From Chlorobiota bacterium (lineage in GTDB: Bacteria > Bacteroidota > Bacteroidia > Bacteroidales > F082): DNA of 64,000 nucleotides. Of this stretch, positions 8,925 through 17,542 are shown in pieces. The position numbers were made by a program, and so were the translations under genes. Position 1 is the first letter of the stretch; every line of letters starts with the position of its first letter. The stretch covers positions 1-64,000 of the forward strand of contig JAADIS010000059.1 in assembly GCA_013151215.1 (NCBI GenBank), in the 5' to 3' direction. The notes beneath the pieces were generated by a model, which was not told the origin of the DNA, searched no databases, and saw nothing but the letters and a program-made list of their open reading frames with translations.

Positions 8925-9160
8925 AGGGTCTGCTGAAAAAGTCCGTAGTGCATCATATGCGAAGCCGCAAGGTGAAGATGTATAATAATACTGCGAGTCG
9001 CAGCAATGAAGTAGATGATGTGCTACGGACTAGCAAACAAGATTTTTAGAAAAAATGCAGGCTTTTTTAATAAATCCTTGAAAAAAGCTTGCATCCCTAA
9101 CTAACAAAAATCGTGTAACAACGTATATCTCACGTTGTTAGGCATTTTTCAGCAGACCCT
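8925..9160. mobile_element. Miniature inverted-repeat element (MITE), copy 1
   Basis: The 236-bp element has perfect 16-bp terminal inverted repeats (AGGGTCTGCTGAAAAA at the left, its complement at the right) and a 4-bp target duplication ATTT (8921-8924 and 9161-9164). It has no coding capacity. Inside are at least three hairpins: GTCCGTAGTGCATCAT paired with the complement near 9020-9035, ATGCAGGCTTTTTT paired near 9083-9096, and a perfect TAACAACGT/ACGTTGTTA pair near 9117-9139. A second copy is at 28920-29172. No transposase is visible in the window, so mobilisation would be in trans. Confidence 0.9.
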
Positions 9161-10238
9161 ATTTAGGTGCCTTTCGGATAAGATAAGCTCCGATAAAAAG
9201 ATAGATGATGTTTGGTATCCAGGCTGCGATAAACGGCGAAAGGTTTCCATAAGTTGCAAAGACCGTTGAGAACTGCATAAACATTATATAACTGAATGTC
9301 AGGCCAATACCTATGCCAAGGTGCAAGCCTATCCCCCCTCTAATCTTTCGGCTAGAAAGAGCAACACCAATAAATGTGAGAATAATTATGGCCACGGGGC
9401 CAGCCAGGCGCTTGTGTTTTTCTATTTCATACTTTTTATAAACAATGGAGCCTTTTTCTTTTTCCCTTTTTATATAGGCATTCAGTTCATGGAAGTTCAT
9501 TTCCTCGAATCGTTCCTTAATCTTATATAAGTCGGTAGTTTTCAGGTTGATGGTAGTGTCCATTCCCTTACCCTGCTCAATATGCTGTTCCCCAAGGCTG
9601 TCGAAGGTCCGGAGATAATAGTTCTTTAAATGCCATTTATTGATAGCCGTGTCCCACTTTATCTTGTCGGCCATCATTTTATATACCAACCTTTGTCCGT
9701 CAAGCTTTTCCAGCGAAAATTTTTGCCCCGTGCTTCTCTTACTGTCAAAACTCTCGACATACACGAAGGTATTGGGCCTTATCTGTAAATGAATATTCTT
9801 TTCGTTGTCCTTGGTAAGTTTTTCCATATAAGTATTCTTGAAAACCCTTCTGATTTGGTTGGTCTTGGGAATCAGGAAGTTACCAAGGTAAAAAGAGATC
9901 AGGGCCAGAAACAAGGAGGCTATTAAATATGGAAGCAGCAATCGCCTAAAACTAACGCCACTGCTTAAAATAGCAATAATCTCAGTATCGCCGGCAAGTT
10001 TCGACGTAAAGAAAATTACCGAGATAAAGGTAAATAAATAGATAAACAGATTTATAAAATAAGGTATGAAAACAATATAATAATCCACGACGATCGCCAT
10101 AAAAGGTGCTTGGTTTTTTATGAAGCTATCGATGTTTTCCGATACGTCGAAAACAATGACTATTACGATAAGCAAGCTAATGGCATAAAAGAATGTGCCA
10201 AGAAATTTTTTAATTATATACCAATCGATTATTTTCAC
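9159..10238 (-). CDS. LptF/LptG (YjgP/YjgQ) family permease
   Basis: These permeases form the inner-membrane part of the LptB2FG complex that extracts lipopolysaccharide. The 359-residue protein has the family layout: membrane segments near residues 15-35, 50-75 and 100-120, a large periplasmic part (about 125-270), then three segments at the C-terminus (about 275-355). The start MKIIDWYIIKKFLGTFFY is typical. It lies 26 bases after tgt, in one operon. MITE copy 1 is inserted exactly at its stop codon: the element supplies the last two bases of TAG, and the pre-insertion sequence would also have read TAG, so the protein is unchanged. Confidence 0.88.
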   Translation of the reverse strand: MKIIDWYIIKKFLGTFFYAISLLIVIVIVFDVSENIDSFIKNQAPFMAIVVDYYIVFIPYFINLFIYLFTFISVIFFTSKLAGDTEIIAILSSGVSFRRLLLPYLIASLFLALISFYLGNFLIPKTNQIRRVFKNTYMEKLTKDNEKNIHLQIRPNTFVYVESFDSKRSTGQKFSLEKLDGQRLVYKMMADKIKWDTAINKWHLKNYYLRTFDSLGEQHIEQGKGMDTTINLKTTDLYKIKERFEEMNFHELNAYIKREKEKGSIVYKKYEIEKHKRLAGPVAIIILTFIGVALSSRKIRGGIGLHLGIGIGLTFSYIMFMQFSTVFATYGNLSPFIAAWIPNIIYLFIGAYLIRKAPK

Positions 10239-10264
10239 CCGATAAAATTATAAATTGCCAGAAA

Positions 10265-11395
10265 CTACAACCTTTGTGTAACATTTTTTATCATAATACT
10301 TTTCCACTTGCTAAAACTACCATCCAGGATATGCTTACGGGCCTCTCCCACCAACCAGAGATAAAAACTCAAATTGTGCAAGCTTGCTATCATGCCTCCC
10401 AGCATTTCCCTGGCCACGAACAGATGACGGAGGTAGGCTTTTGAATATTGGACATCGACAAAGGATGTGCCCTCCGGGTCGATCAGACTAAAGTCGTCGG
10501 CCCATTTTTTATTTTTAATGTTTATGATCCCGTTTTTTGTGAACAGCATCCCATTCCTGCCGTTTCGCGTGGGCATCACACAATCAAACATATCGACGCC
10601 GAGGGCGATGCTCTCCAGTATATTTGCAGGGGTCCCGACACCCATAAGATAACGCGGTTTGTCCACGGGAAGTATGCCACATACAAGTTCGGTCATCTCA
10701 TACATCATTTCGTGGGGCTCCCCAACCGAGAGGCCGCCTATTGCGTTGCCTTCAGCATTTTTGGATGCTATGGTCCCTGCGGAAATCTTGCGCAAATCCT
10801 TAAATGTACTACCTTGAACAATTGGGAACAAGGCTTGTGAATGAGCATATCTTGGTTCTGTTTTATCAAAATGCGCTATACATCTGTCGAGCCATCTATG
10901 AGTTATGTCCATTGATTTTTTCGCATAATCGTAATCACAGGGGTAGGGCGTGCATTCGTCGAAGGCCATCATTATATCAGCACCAATTATTCTTTGTGTT
11001 TCCATTACGGACTCAGGGGTGAAGCTATGCCTCGAACCATCGATATGCGATTGAAAGACAACCCCTTCTTCGTTTAGTTTGCGCGTCCCCGAGAGCGAAT
11101 ATACCTGATAACCGCCACTATCCGTTAAAACGGGCCTGTCCCAACCGTTGAATTTATGAAGTCCCCCGGCCTGCTCAATGATCTTTAAACCGGGCCGCAA
11201 ATACAAATGATAGGTGTTGCCAAGAATGATCTGTGCATCAACATCATGTTTAACATCCTTGATATGAACACCTTTTACGCTTCCCGCGGTACCAACCGGC
11301 ATAAAAATAGGCGTTAGTATCTTTCCGTGACCTGTTTGTATTTCACCGGCCCTGGCCGAACTTTTTATATCTTTTCCCTTAAGGTTGAAATCCAT
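10265..11395 (-). CDS. tgt: tRNA-guanine transglycosylase (queuine tRNA-ribosyltransferase)
   Basis: Tgt exchanges guanine 34 for a queuosine precursor in tRNAs with GUN anticodons. The 376-residue length is normal. The substrate-site motif DSGGYQVYSL and the nucleophile region GVDMFDCVMPTRNGR are intact. However, the C-terminal zinc site is altered: where most bacteria have CxCxxC before the YSKAYLRHL-like segment, this protein has DPEGTSFVDVQYSKAYLRHL with no cysteine. The later histidine (SLHNLSFYLWL) remains. I believe related Bacteroidota show the same loss, but this was not checked. A TAATTTTG -7 box lies 17 bases upstream. Confidence 0.94.
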   Translation of the reverse strand: MDFNLKGKDIKSSARAGEIQTGHGKILTPIFMPVGTAGSVKGVHIKDVKHDVDAQIILGNTYHLYLRPGLKIIEQAGGLHKFNGWDRPVLTDSGGYQVYSLSGTRKLNEEGVVFQSHIDGSRHSFTPESVMETQRIIGADIMMAFDECTPYPCDYDYAKKSMDITHRWLDRCIAHFDKTEPRYAHSQALFPIVQGSTFKDLRKISAGTIASKNAEGNAIGGLSVGEPHEMMYEMTELVCGILPVDKPRYLMGVGTPANILESIALGVDMFDCVMPTRNGRNGMLFTKNGIINIKNKKWADDFSLIDPEGTSFVDVQYSKAYLRHLFVAREMLGGMIASLHNLSFYLWLVGEARKHILDGSFSKWKSIMIKNVTQRL

Positions 11396-11411
11396 TGTTT
11401 CAAAATTTCCG

Positions 11412-11419
11412 CAAAATTA
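11412..11419 (-). promoter_or_regulatory. -7 promoter element of tgt-permease operon
   Basis: TAATTTTG on the minus strand matches TAnnTTTG and lies 16 bases before the tgt ATG. No -33 TTG is seen at the usual distance. Confidence 0.45.
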
Positions 11420-11703
11420 GTCTTTTTGCTCAAGTGTCCTGAGGCAAAAAAACAAACAAAACCAATATTCAAGCATTTGCTTATTCAGCGATATTTTTAT
11501 TAAATTTGTTGCTGGGCAATAAGCGTATCCTTAATCCTAGTTCGCATTTCGGTACAGCAGACGATAATGGATAAAGTATTTCCTGTGATATAAGCATTTC
11601 TTAAATCATAAAAAAAGAACTTATCTGCTGATTAATGAACATAATATGTATAAAATGGGGGTTATTGGAGGTTAGCATTTATTTGGAGAAACACTATTCC
11701 AAT
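11420..11703. other. Non-coding spacer between tgt and the YhcG-like gene
   Basis: I see no gene, RNA or terminator here. The sequence becomes noticeably more AT-rich than the flanking housekeeping genes. It marks the left edge of the accessory region. Confidence 0.5.
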
Positions 11704-11760
11704 TCTATCACAGTTGTGAGAGAATTAAAGAATTTAGTTTTCTCTCACGGGTGCGAGAGA
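11704..11760. repeat. Pair of related palindromes upstream of the YhcG/DUF1016 gene
   Basis: Two hairpin-forming copies lie 33 bases apart: one centred on TCACAGTTGTGA (11708-11719) and one on TCTCTCACGGGTGCGAGAGA (11741-11760). Both end in GAGAGAATT. They sit directly before the gene's predicted -7 box TAAATTTG (11768-11775), where an operator would act. Function is inferred only from position. Confidence 0.55.
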
Positions 11761-11778
11761 ATTTGAGTAAATTTGAAT

Positions 11779-12822
11779 ATGAATAAAATAACAGCATATA
11801 ATAATTTTTTCAAAGAAATATTTGATACGATTAATTCTGCAAGGTATCAAGCATTTAAATCTTTAAACAAGTTTCATATTGGTCAAAATTTTGAAATAGG
11901 TAGAATCATTGTTGAGAACCAAAAAAGGAATAAGTGGGGTCAATCAATTGTTGACACATTATCAAAAGACATCAATAAAAAAATAGATGGAGTTAAGGGT
12001 TATTCACCACAAAATCTATGGAGAATGAGACAATTCTATCTTGAATATGAAAATGAACCAGAATTGTTAGAATTGGCATTGAAAATACCTTGGGGACAGA
12101 ACATGTTGATTATTCATCAATTAAAGAATAAAAAAGAAAGAAAATATTATTTACAAGCAACTGACCAATTAGGGTGGAGCCGTGCTGTATTACTTAATCA
12201 AATTAAAGCAAATGCTTTTCAACATCATCTGATAGATAAGAAAATGAGCAATTTTGAAAAAGCCCTTCCTGTTCATCTATCAGAGCAAGCAAATGAGGCA
12301 TTAAAGAGTGAATACAATCTTGACTTTCTCGGGATTACAAAACCAGTATTGGAAAAAGAACTGGAAAACAGGCTTATTGAAAATATCAGAGACTTACTTT
12401 TAGAACTCGGATATGGTTTTAGTTTTATTGGAAACCAATACAGATTAAAACTTAACCAAAAAGAATATGCTATTGACTTATTATTCTACCACCGAATATT
12501 GAAATGCTTAGTTGCCGTTGAATTAAAAACCGTTGAATTTGAACCTGAATTTGCCGGGAAAATGAATTTCTATCTTGAACTACTTGACGAACAAGAAAAA
12601 CAACCAGATGATAATCCTTCAATCGGAATCATTCTATGTCCAATGAAAGACAACATTGAAGTTGAATACGCTTTGAGGTCAAGCAATAAACCAATAGGTG
12701 TATCAGAATACAAATTGACTCACAGATTACCAGAGAAATTAAAAGGAAAAGTACCGACATCAAAAGAATTAAAACAAATGCTAACAAAGGCTATACGTAA
12801 TGCGGGTGGTATTGATAAATAG
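11779..12822 (+). CDS. YhcG-like protein: DUF1016 N-terminal domain plus PDDEXK nuclease domain
   Basis: This 347-residue protein matches the YhcG architecture. The N-terminal half (about 1-170) contains the DUF1016_N-like helical region, with GQNFEIGRIIVENQ, GYSPQNLWRMRQFY and LGWSRAVLLNQI. The C-terminal half has a PDDEXK nuclease core with YAIDLLFYHR and VAVELKT. The family is predicted to bind and cut DNA, and its role is unsettled. The ATG at 11779 is chosen over an in-frame TTG at 11773 that overlaps a TAAATTTG -7 box. Base composition is more AT-rich than the flanking genes, which suggests acquisition by transfer. No partner methylase or toxin gene is adjacent. Confidence 0.88.
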   Translation: MNKITAYNNFFKEIFDTINSARYQAFKSLNKFHIGQNFEIGRIIVENQKRNKWGQSIVDTLSKDINKKIDGVKGYSPQNLWRMRQFYLEYENEPELLELALKIPWGQNMLIIHQLKNKKERKYYLQATDQLGWSRAVLLNQIKANAFQHHLIDKKMSNFEKALPVHLSEQANEALKSEYNLDFLGITKPVLEKELENRLIENIRDLLLELGYGFSFIGNQYRLKLNQKEYAIDLLFYHRILKCLVAVELKTVEFEPEFAGKMNFYLELLDEQEKQPDDNPSIGIILCPMKDNIEVEYALRSSNKPIGVSEYKLTHRLPEKLKGKVPTSKELKQMLTKAIRNAGGIDK

Positions 12823-12902
12823 AGAGGTTATTTAAATGAAGAAATTTGGGGGTAAAATAAAAGTTAAGTGTTTCGGAAACCCGCACTCCGCATAGCCAAA
12901 CC

Positions 12903-12912
12903 GTTGTACCAC
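12903..12912. repeat. Left arm of a 10-bp inverted repeat bracketing the S58 peptidase gene
   Basis: GTTGTACCAC here is the exact reverse complement of GTGGTACAAC at 14107-14116, just past the stop of the peptidase gene. The preceding bases CCAAACCGTT (12896-12905) recur at 17242-17251. The layout resembles a gene-cassette boundary, but the arms do not match the integron attC consensus exactly. Confidence 0.5.
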
Positions 12913-12929
12913 ATTAAAAACCAACCAAT

Positions 12930-14105
12930 ATGAGAAGAATATTTATAGTTTTCACAATAGTATTTATTACATTCCAATCTTACGGACAAAAACCGAGAGC
13001 AAGAGATTTAGGAATTCCATTTGTCGGTACAACAGGAGAATTCAATGCTATCACAGATGTTAAAGGAGTTGAAGTAGGTTATAGCACCTTAATATCCGGG
13101 GAAGGAGAAAATATTATAGGCAAAGGACCTGTTAGAACTGGAGTTACTGCAATATTTCCGAGAGGAAAAGCCAAAAAATTCAGCCCTGTTTATGCCAACT
13201 GGTACAGTCTAAATGGAAATGGAGAAATGACAGGTACAACTTGGTTAAGTGAATCCGGATTTTTGGAAACACCCATTATGATTACAAACACCAACAGTGT
13301 TGGAGTTGTTCGGGATGCTGTTTTAAAATGGTACGTTGATACAGATTGGTATAGCGGAGAAGATTGGTGGTACACCTATCCTGTTGTAGCAGAAACTTAT
13401 GATGGTTTTCTTAATGACATATATGGTTTTCACGTCAAAGAAGAAAATGTCTTAGAGGCTATAAAAAACTCATCGGGCGGAAAGATTGCAGAAGGGAATG
13501 TTGGAGGAGGAACCGGAATGATGTGCTTGGGATTTAAAGGAGGAACAGGGACTTCTTCAAGAGTTTTTAAAATCAAAGATTCTACTTATACTGTTGGAGC
13601 AATTGTTCAATCCAATTTTGGAGCAAAAAGAAACTTATCAATCGCTGGTGTTCCAGTTGGTATTGAATTAAAAGATACTTTAAATTATAAGTTTAATGCA
13701 CTACCAAAATCAAGGAGACAAGAAGGAGATGGTTCAATTATCGTAATTATAGCAACAGACGTACCTCTTTTGCCACATCAATTAAAAAGAATCGCCCAAA
13801 GAATTCCTTTGGGAGTTGGCATTGTAGGTGGACGAGGAAGTAATGGCTCCGGAGATATTTTTTTAGCCTTCTCAACTGCGAATGAAAACGCATTTAACCG
13901 AGATGAGACTACAACCGTAAAATCAATGCCGAATGACCTACTAATGCCTGTTTTTGAAGCAACTGTACAGGCAGTTGAGGAAGCTATTATCAATGCAATG
14001 GTAGCCGCTGAGACCATGGAAGGGATTAACGGGAATAAGGCCTATGCCTTACCACACGATTTGCTGATTAACACTTTGAAAAAATACAATCGATTGAAAA
14101 AATAA
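12930..14105 (+). CDS. P1 (S58/DmpA) family aminopeptidase, secreted
   Basis: S58 peptidases are self-cleaving N-terminal-nucleophile enzymes that release N-terminal or D-amino residues from peptides. The 391-residue protein has a signal peptide (MRRIFIVFTIVFITFQSYGQ) and would act in the periplasm or outside. Family motifs are KARDLGIPF-like ARDLGIPFVG, NVGGGTGMMCLGFKGGTGTS, and GSNGSGDIFLAFST, which contains the Gly-Ser pair where the precursor is expected to cleave. It is bracketed by a 10-bp inverted repeat (12903-12912 and 14107-14116) and is AT-rich, which suggests it was acquired. It is probably transcribed alone. Confidence 0.9.
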   Translation: MRRIFIVFTIVFITFQSYGQKPRARDLGIPFVGTTGEFNAITDVKGVEVGYSTLISGEGENIIGKGPVRTGVTAIFPRGKAKKFSPVYANWYSLNGNGEMTGTTWLSESGFLETPIMITNTNSVGVVRDAVLKWYVDTDWYSGEDWWYTYPVVAETYDGFLNDIYGFHVKEENVLEAIKNSSGGKIAEGNVGGGTGMMCLGFKGGTGTSSRVFKIKDSTYTVGAIVQSNFGAKRNLSIAGVPVGIELKDTLNYKFNALPKSRRQEGDGSIIVIIATDVPLLPHQLKRIAQRIPLGVGIVGGRGSNGSGDIFLAFSTANENAFNRDETTTVKSMPNDLLMPVFEATVQAVEEAIINAMVAAETMEGINGNKAYALPHDLLINTLKKYNRLKK

Positions 14106-14106
14106 C

Positions 14107-14116
14107 GTGGTACAAC
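14107..14116. repeat. Right arm of the inverted repeat bracketing the S58 peptidase gene
   Basis: GTGGTACAAC begins one base after the peptidase stop codon (14103-14105). It is the exact complement of the arm at 12903-12912. Confidence 0.5.
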
Positions 14117-14311
14117 ACTCAATAATGAAAATCATATAAAACGAGCAACAAAAAATGCGATAGCATTGTATAACGATAAAATATTACACTTATCTTTAGA
14201 CTTTAAAACTCCGAATATGGTGTACTGCAATGAATCATGATTTAATCATAAACCAGTAGCCGTATTTTAGGACGTGGCATGCGAAGACAATAACTATTTA
14301 ATCAAATAATC

Positions 14312-15583
14312 ATGAAACATTTAACACTAATATTATTTATTATACCATCATTTATTTTTGGCCAGGAATGGGAAATGATATATGAAGAAGGTGTTGGCAA
14401 TTGTGTCCGTCAAAGCACAGATGGCGGGTATATCGTTACCGGGTCAATTTTTGGAATTGATAGCGAAGATGTTTTGTTATTAAAAACTGATGGGTATGGT
14501 GGTGTTCAATGGATTAATGGGTATGGTAAATTCCTTCCAGACGCTGGAAATTCCGTGAAACAAACAACAGACGGTGGTTATATTATTTGTGGTGTTACAA
14601 CGTGGTATCAAGACTTTTTTGATGTTTACCTGATTAAAACAGATGAGTATGGAGACACCTTATGGACTAAACATTATGGTGGTGCGGATGGTCAGTTCGG
14701 GAGTTCTGTTATTCAAAACACCGATGGCGGATATGTTATTACAGGTTCAACTGAAATCAACACTTACAACACGGATATCTACTTAATTAAAACAGACGAA
14801 GACGGGGATACGCTTTGGACCAAACACTATGGTCATTCAGTCTTAAAAGACCTAGGATACTCTATTCAACAAATTGCTGAGGGCGGGTATATTATTGCCG
14901 GATGCACCGGGTCAGATGGCACTGGCTGGGATGTTTACCTGATGAAGACAGATGAAAACGGAGATACTTTGTGGGGCAAAAAATATGGTAGTCCTAGCAT
15001 TCATGAAAAAGCTTATTCGGTTCAACAAACCACAGATGGAGGATTCATCGTATCTGGATTTTCAGCTGATATCCCTGGTACTTCGTCAGATGTATATCTA
15101 TTAAAAACCAACAATGATGGACTAACACAATGGTCAAAAACTTATAGTGGGAATACATACAATGAAGGAAATTCGGTTCAACAAACCACGGATGGGGGTT
15201 ATATAATTGCCGGTGGTGCTTTTGGAGTCGATTCAGCAAGCGGCATGTATTTAATCAAAACAGATGAAAACGGAGATACTTTATGGACTAGGATTTACGA
15301 AAACTGTTCTCGGGGAGGAAGTTCGGTCCAGCAAACAGTTGATGGGGGTTATATAATTACAGGAAATACGGGTAGTAGTGCAGATTTTTATATTTATCTA
15401 CTCAAAACAGACGAGAATGGTTTAATCACTTCTACAACAGAAATTCCGATTCCAAACCCAAACAGAAAACTAATTAAATCAGTTGATCTTTCAGGTAGGG
15501 AAATAACCAATCCGAAATCCAATCATCCGTACATTGAGATATATGATGATGGAACAACTCAGAAGAAAATGAAATTGAAATAA
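14312..15583 (+). CDS. Secreted repeat protein with T9SS-type C-terminal sorting signal
   Basis: The 423-residue protein has a signal peptide (MKHLTLILFIIPSFIFGQ) followed by about seven repeats of roughly 50-55 residues. Each repeat reads like SVxQTTDGGYIIxG...DVYLIKTDENGDTLWTK, a beta-propeller-like pattern common in secreted Bacteroidota proteins. The C-terminus (VDLSGREITNP...IEIYDDGTTQKKMKLK) looks like a type A sorting domain, so secretion through the type IX system is likely. Binding partner or substrate is unknown. It stands alone in the AT-rich accessory region, with no operon partner. Confidence 0.78.
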   Translation: MKHLTLILFIIPSFIFGQEWEMIYEEGVGNCVRQSTDGGYIVTGSIFGIDSEDVLLLKTDGYGGVQWINGYGKFLPDAGNSVKQTTDGGYIICGVTTWYQDFFDVYLIKTDEYGDTLWTKHYGGADGQFGSSVIQNTDGGYVITGSTEINTYNTDIYLIKTDEDGDTLWTKHYGHSVLKDLGYSIQQIAEGGYIIAGCTGSDGTGWDVYLMKTDENGDTLWGKKYGSPSIHEKAYSVQQTTDGGFIVSGFSADIPGTSSDVYLLKTNNDGLTQWSKTYSGNTYNEGNSVQQTTDGGYIIAGGAFGVDSASGMYLIKTDENGDTLWTRIYENCSRGGSSVQQTVDGGYIITGNTGSSADFYIYLLKTDENGLITSTTEIPIPNPNRKLIKSVDLSGREITNPKSNHPYIEIYDDGTTQKKMKLK

Positions 15584-15907
15584 AGCACAGCGCATAATAT
15601 GTATATAAAAAGTAAGCGAGGCAGCAGTAGCATCACGGCTTGCAGCCCGCAGTAACATTTGTGGTAAATTGAAAAATTCTGCTTCCGAAATCGGCTACTA
15701 TTCTTATACTCGCCCTTGTGTGCAATCCCCCTACCATAAAAATTCCGGTTGAATATTTCCGCTAAGGCAGGGGGGAAAACAAAGAAAAGTGAAAAATTTA
15801 GATAATAAATGAATCAATTTTCAATTCAATTGATCATAAATAAAGGATTACAGAAAAATAATAACTAATTTTGATGTTTGTTGGAAGGTTGAAAAACACA
15901 CACCATT
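15584..15907. other. Non-coding spacer, 324 bp
   Basis: No open frame, RNA or terminator is convincing. The left part (15600-15720) is of mixed composition and resembles the spacer before the S58 peptidase gene in style; the right part is AT-rich. Confidence 0.4.
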
Positions 15908-16984
15908 ATGAACATTAGAACGAAAACACTATTGTCATCACTCTTCTTTATAGGAATAATTCTGAATGTAGTTTCACAGGACACGATAACTATTTATTTA
16001 GATGATGATTTTGTATCAACAAGAATTGAAGATGCAAAATTCATTAGAAAGGTAGTCATCATGAATAATCACTATTTCGTAACAGACAGCGATATAAATG
16101 GGAAAATGGTGAATTACGGTGAATACAAATCTGTTAACCCTTGGATTGAAGATGGTATATCAACATATTATAATGATAAAGGAAATAAATACTCATCTGG
16201 ATTATACAAAAATGGCAAACTCACAGGCAAATGGACTTATTATATAAACGGAAATATAGATACCGTGGATTATGATATTGACTTGAATAAATTCCATACT
16301 GTTGATTGTAACAAAATTAATATAGTAAAGAAGAAAAGGAAATTAAAGCAAATCAGAAAAGTTCATGTAGATTCTATTACAAGTTTTATCAATAGAAACT
16401 TTCACCTTCCAGCGAGAACTAAAAGCCAGATCGGAAACTTCAATCAAGTGATAAACTTAGTTATAGACATTGATGGCAAGGTTAAATGTCCAAGGATAGT
16501 AAATTTCATAAATGAAGATTTATCATTGGAGCTGCTAAGGATATTACTCCAATACAGAAGCGAAACTGAAGTCATTATTCCAATACCCTTGTCACTTACA
16601 ATTGATATGAGTGAAGAAAGCACAATGCCCGCAACAGAGCGCATGCCGGAATTCAAGGGGGGAATGAAAAAATTGTATGAATATATAAATTCGAATCTTA
16701 CATATACAGATAAAGCAATAAATGAAAAAGTATCAGGAAAAGTGCTCGTTTCATTTTGGATTGAACCAGATGGGTCAATTTCAAATCCAATTATAAAAAA
16801 AGGCATCCACCCCGACCTTGATAGTATTAGCATAGTATTAATAGAAAATATGCCAAATTGGATTCCGGGTTATCAAAAAGGAAGCCCCCAAAGGGTTAAA
16901 TACGATTTACCAATTACTTTTGATCTAAACAAGTTTAAGAATTCGGAAAAAGAAACTCATAAAAAGACTGGGGCAAAAAAATAG
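15908..16984 (+). CDS. TonB-C-terminal-domain protein with MORN-like segment
   Basis: The 358-residue protein has an N-terminal signal/anchor (about 8-25). A MORN-like stretch follows near residues 75-115 (GISTYYNDKGNKYSSGLYKNGKLTGKW, split by turns). The C-terminal part contains a TonB-type domain: MPEFKGGMKKLYEYINSNL (about 245-265), then GKVLVSFWIEPDGSISN and NWIPGYQKGSP. A weaker related segment near 165-225 (VINLVIDIDGKVKCPRIVN) may be a second copy. Such proteins are common in Bacteroidota and are often annotated as energy transducers, but there is no ExbB/ExbD gene here, so that role is unproven. Confidence 0.75.
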   Translation: MNIRTKTLLSSLFFIGIILNVVSQDTITIYLDDDFVSTRIEDAKFIRKVVIMNNHYFVTDSDINGKMVNYGEYKSVNPWIEDGISTYYNDKGNKYSSGLYKNGKLTGKWTYYINGNIDTVDYDIDLNKFHTVDCNKINIVKKKRKLKQIRKVHVDSITSFINRNFHLPARTKSQIGNFNQVINLVIDIDGKVKCPRIVNFINEDLSLELLRILLQYRSETEVIIPIPLSLTIDMSEESTMPATERMPEFKGGMKKLYEYINSNLTYTDKAINEKVSGKVLVSFWIEPDGSISNPIIKKGIHPDLDSISIVLIENMPNWIPGYQKGSPQRVKYDLPITFDLNKFKNSEKETHKKTGAKK

Positions 16985-17542
16985 AAAATATAAAGACAAA
17001 AGATAGTTCATACTAAAGACCAAACACGTTGCCAAGTCGCTAAAAAAGCCTACTGCACGTCAAAACATGTCATTAAGTATGTCTATACCAACGCTCACAG
17101 AACCACTGAAGCAAGAAAAGCCGGCTGCCAACAGTACCTTTACAGTATGCCGCAGTTCGTTGTAAACTTGAAAATCATGTTCCATAATTTAATATTTTAC
17201 ATCTTGAAATATTAGTAATATTATTGCGGCACGCAGTATATCCAAACCGTTAGGGGCAATACCGGTACGAGAAAATAGTAATGAAGATATTATTCACAAG
17301 CTAAAAGTTACTCTGTTTGTGGTGGATTTTCAATATAATTTTAGAGGTTTCGTCTTTGAAAATTTATTTACTGATGAAAAATTACATGTTATATGTATAA
17401 AAAAGGACATAAACAGACCTGTCAGACGGTGAATAATTAAAAGATATGGGAACAATAAAACGTATTGACCCTGATAAATGTGGACATTGGTAATTAATCA
17501 AAAAATAGCCACGAATGCACAAATTAATAACGAACAAGAACT
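16985..17542. other. Non-coding spacer with cassette-like motifs
   Basis: No gene is supported. CCAAACCGTT at 17242-17251 repeats the motif at 12896-12905. GTTGCC (17028-17033) and GGCAA (17255-17259) form a weak inverted pair. GCCACGAATGCAC (17508-17520) is an inverted copy of the core of the tandem array that follows. Confidence 0.45.

Noticed and set aside
8925-9160. Whether the element is a structured non-coding RNA gene rather than a MITE
   Set aside because: Terminal inverted repeats and clean target duplications at both copies show a transposed element, though it may also be transcribed.
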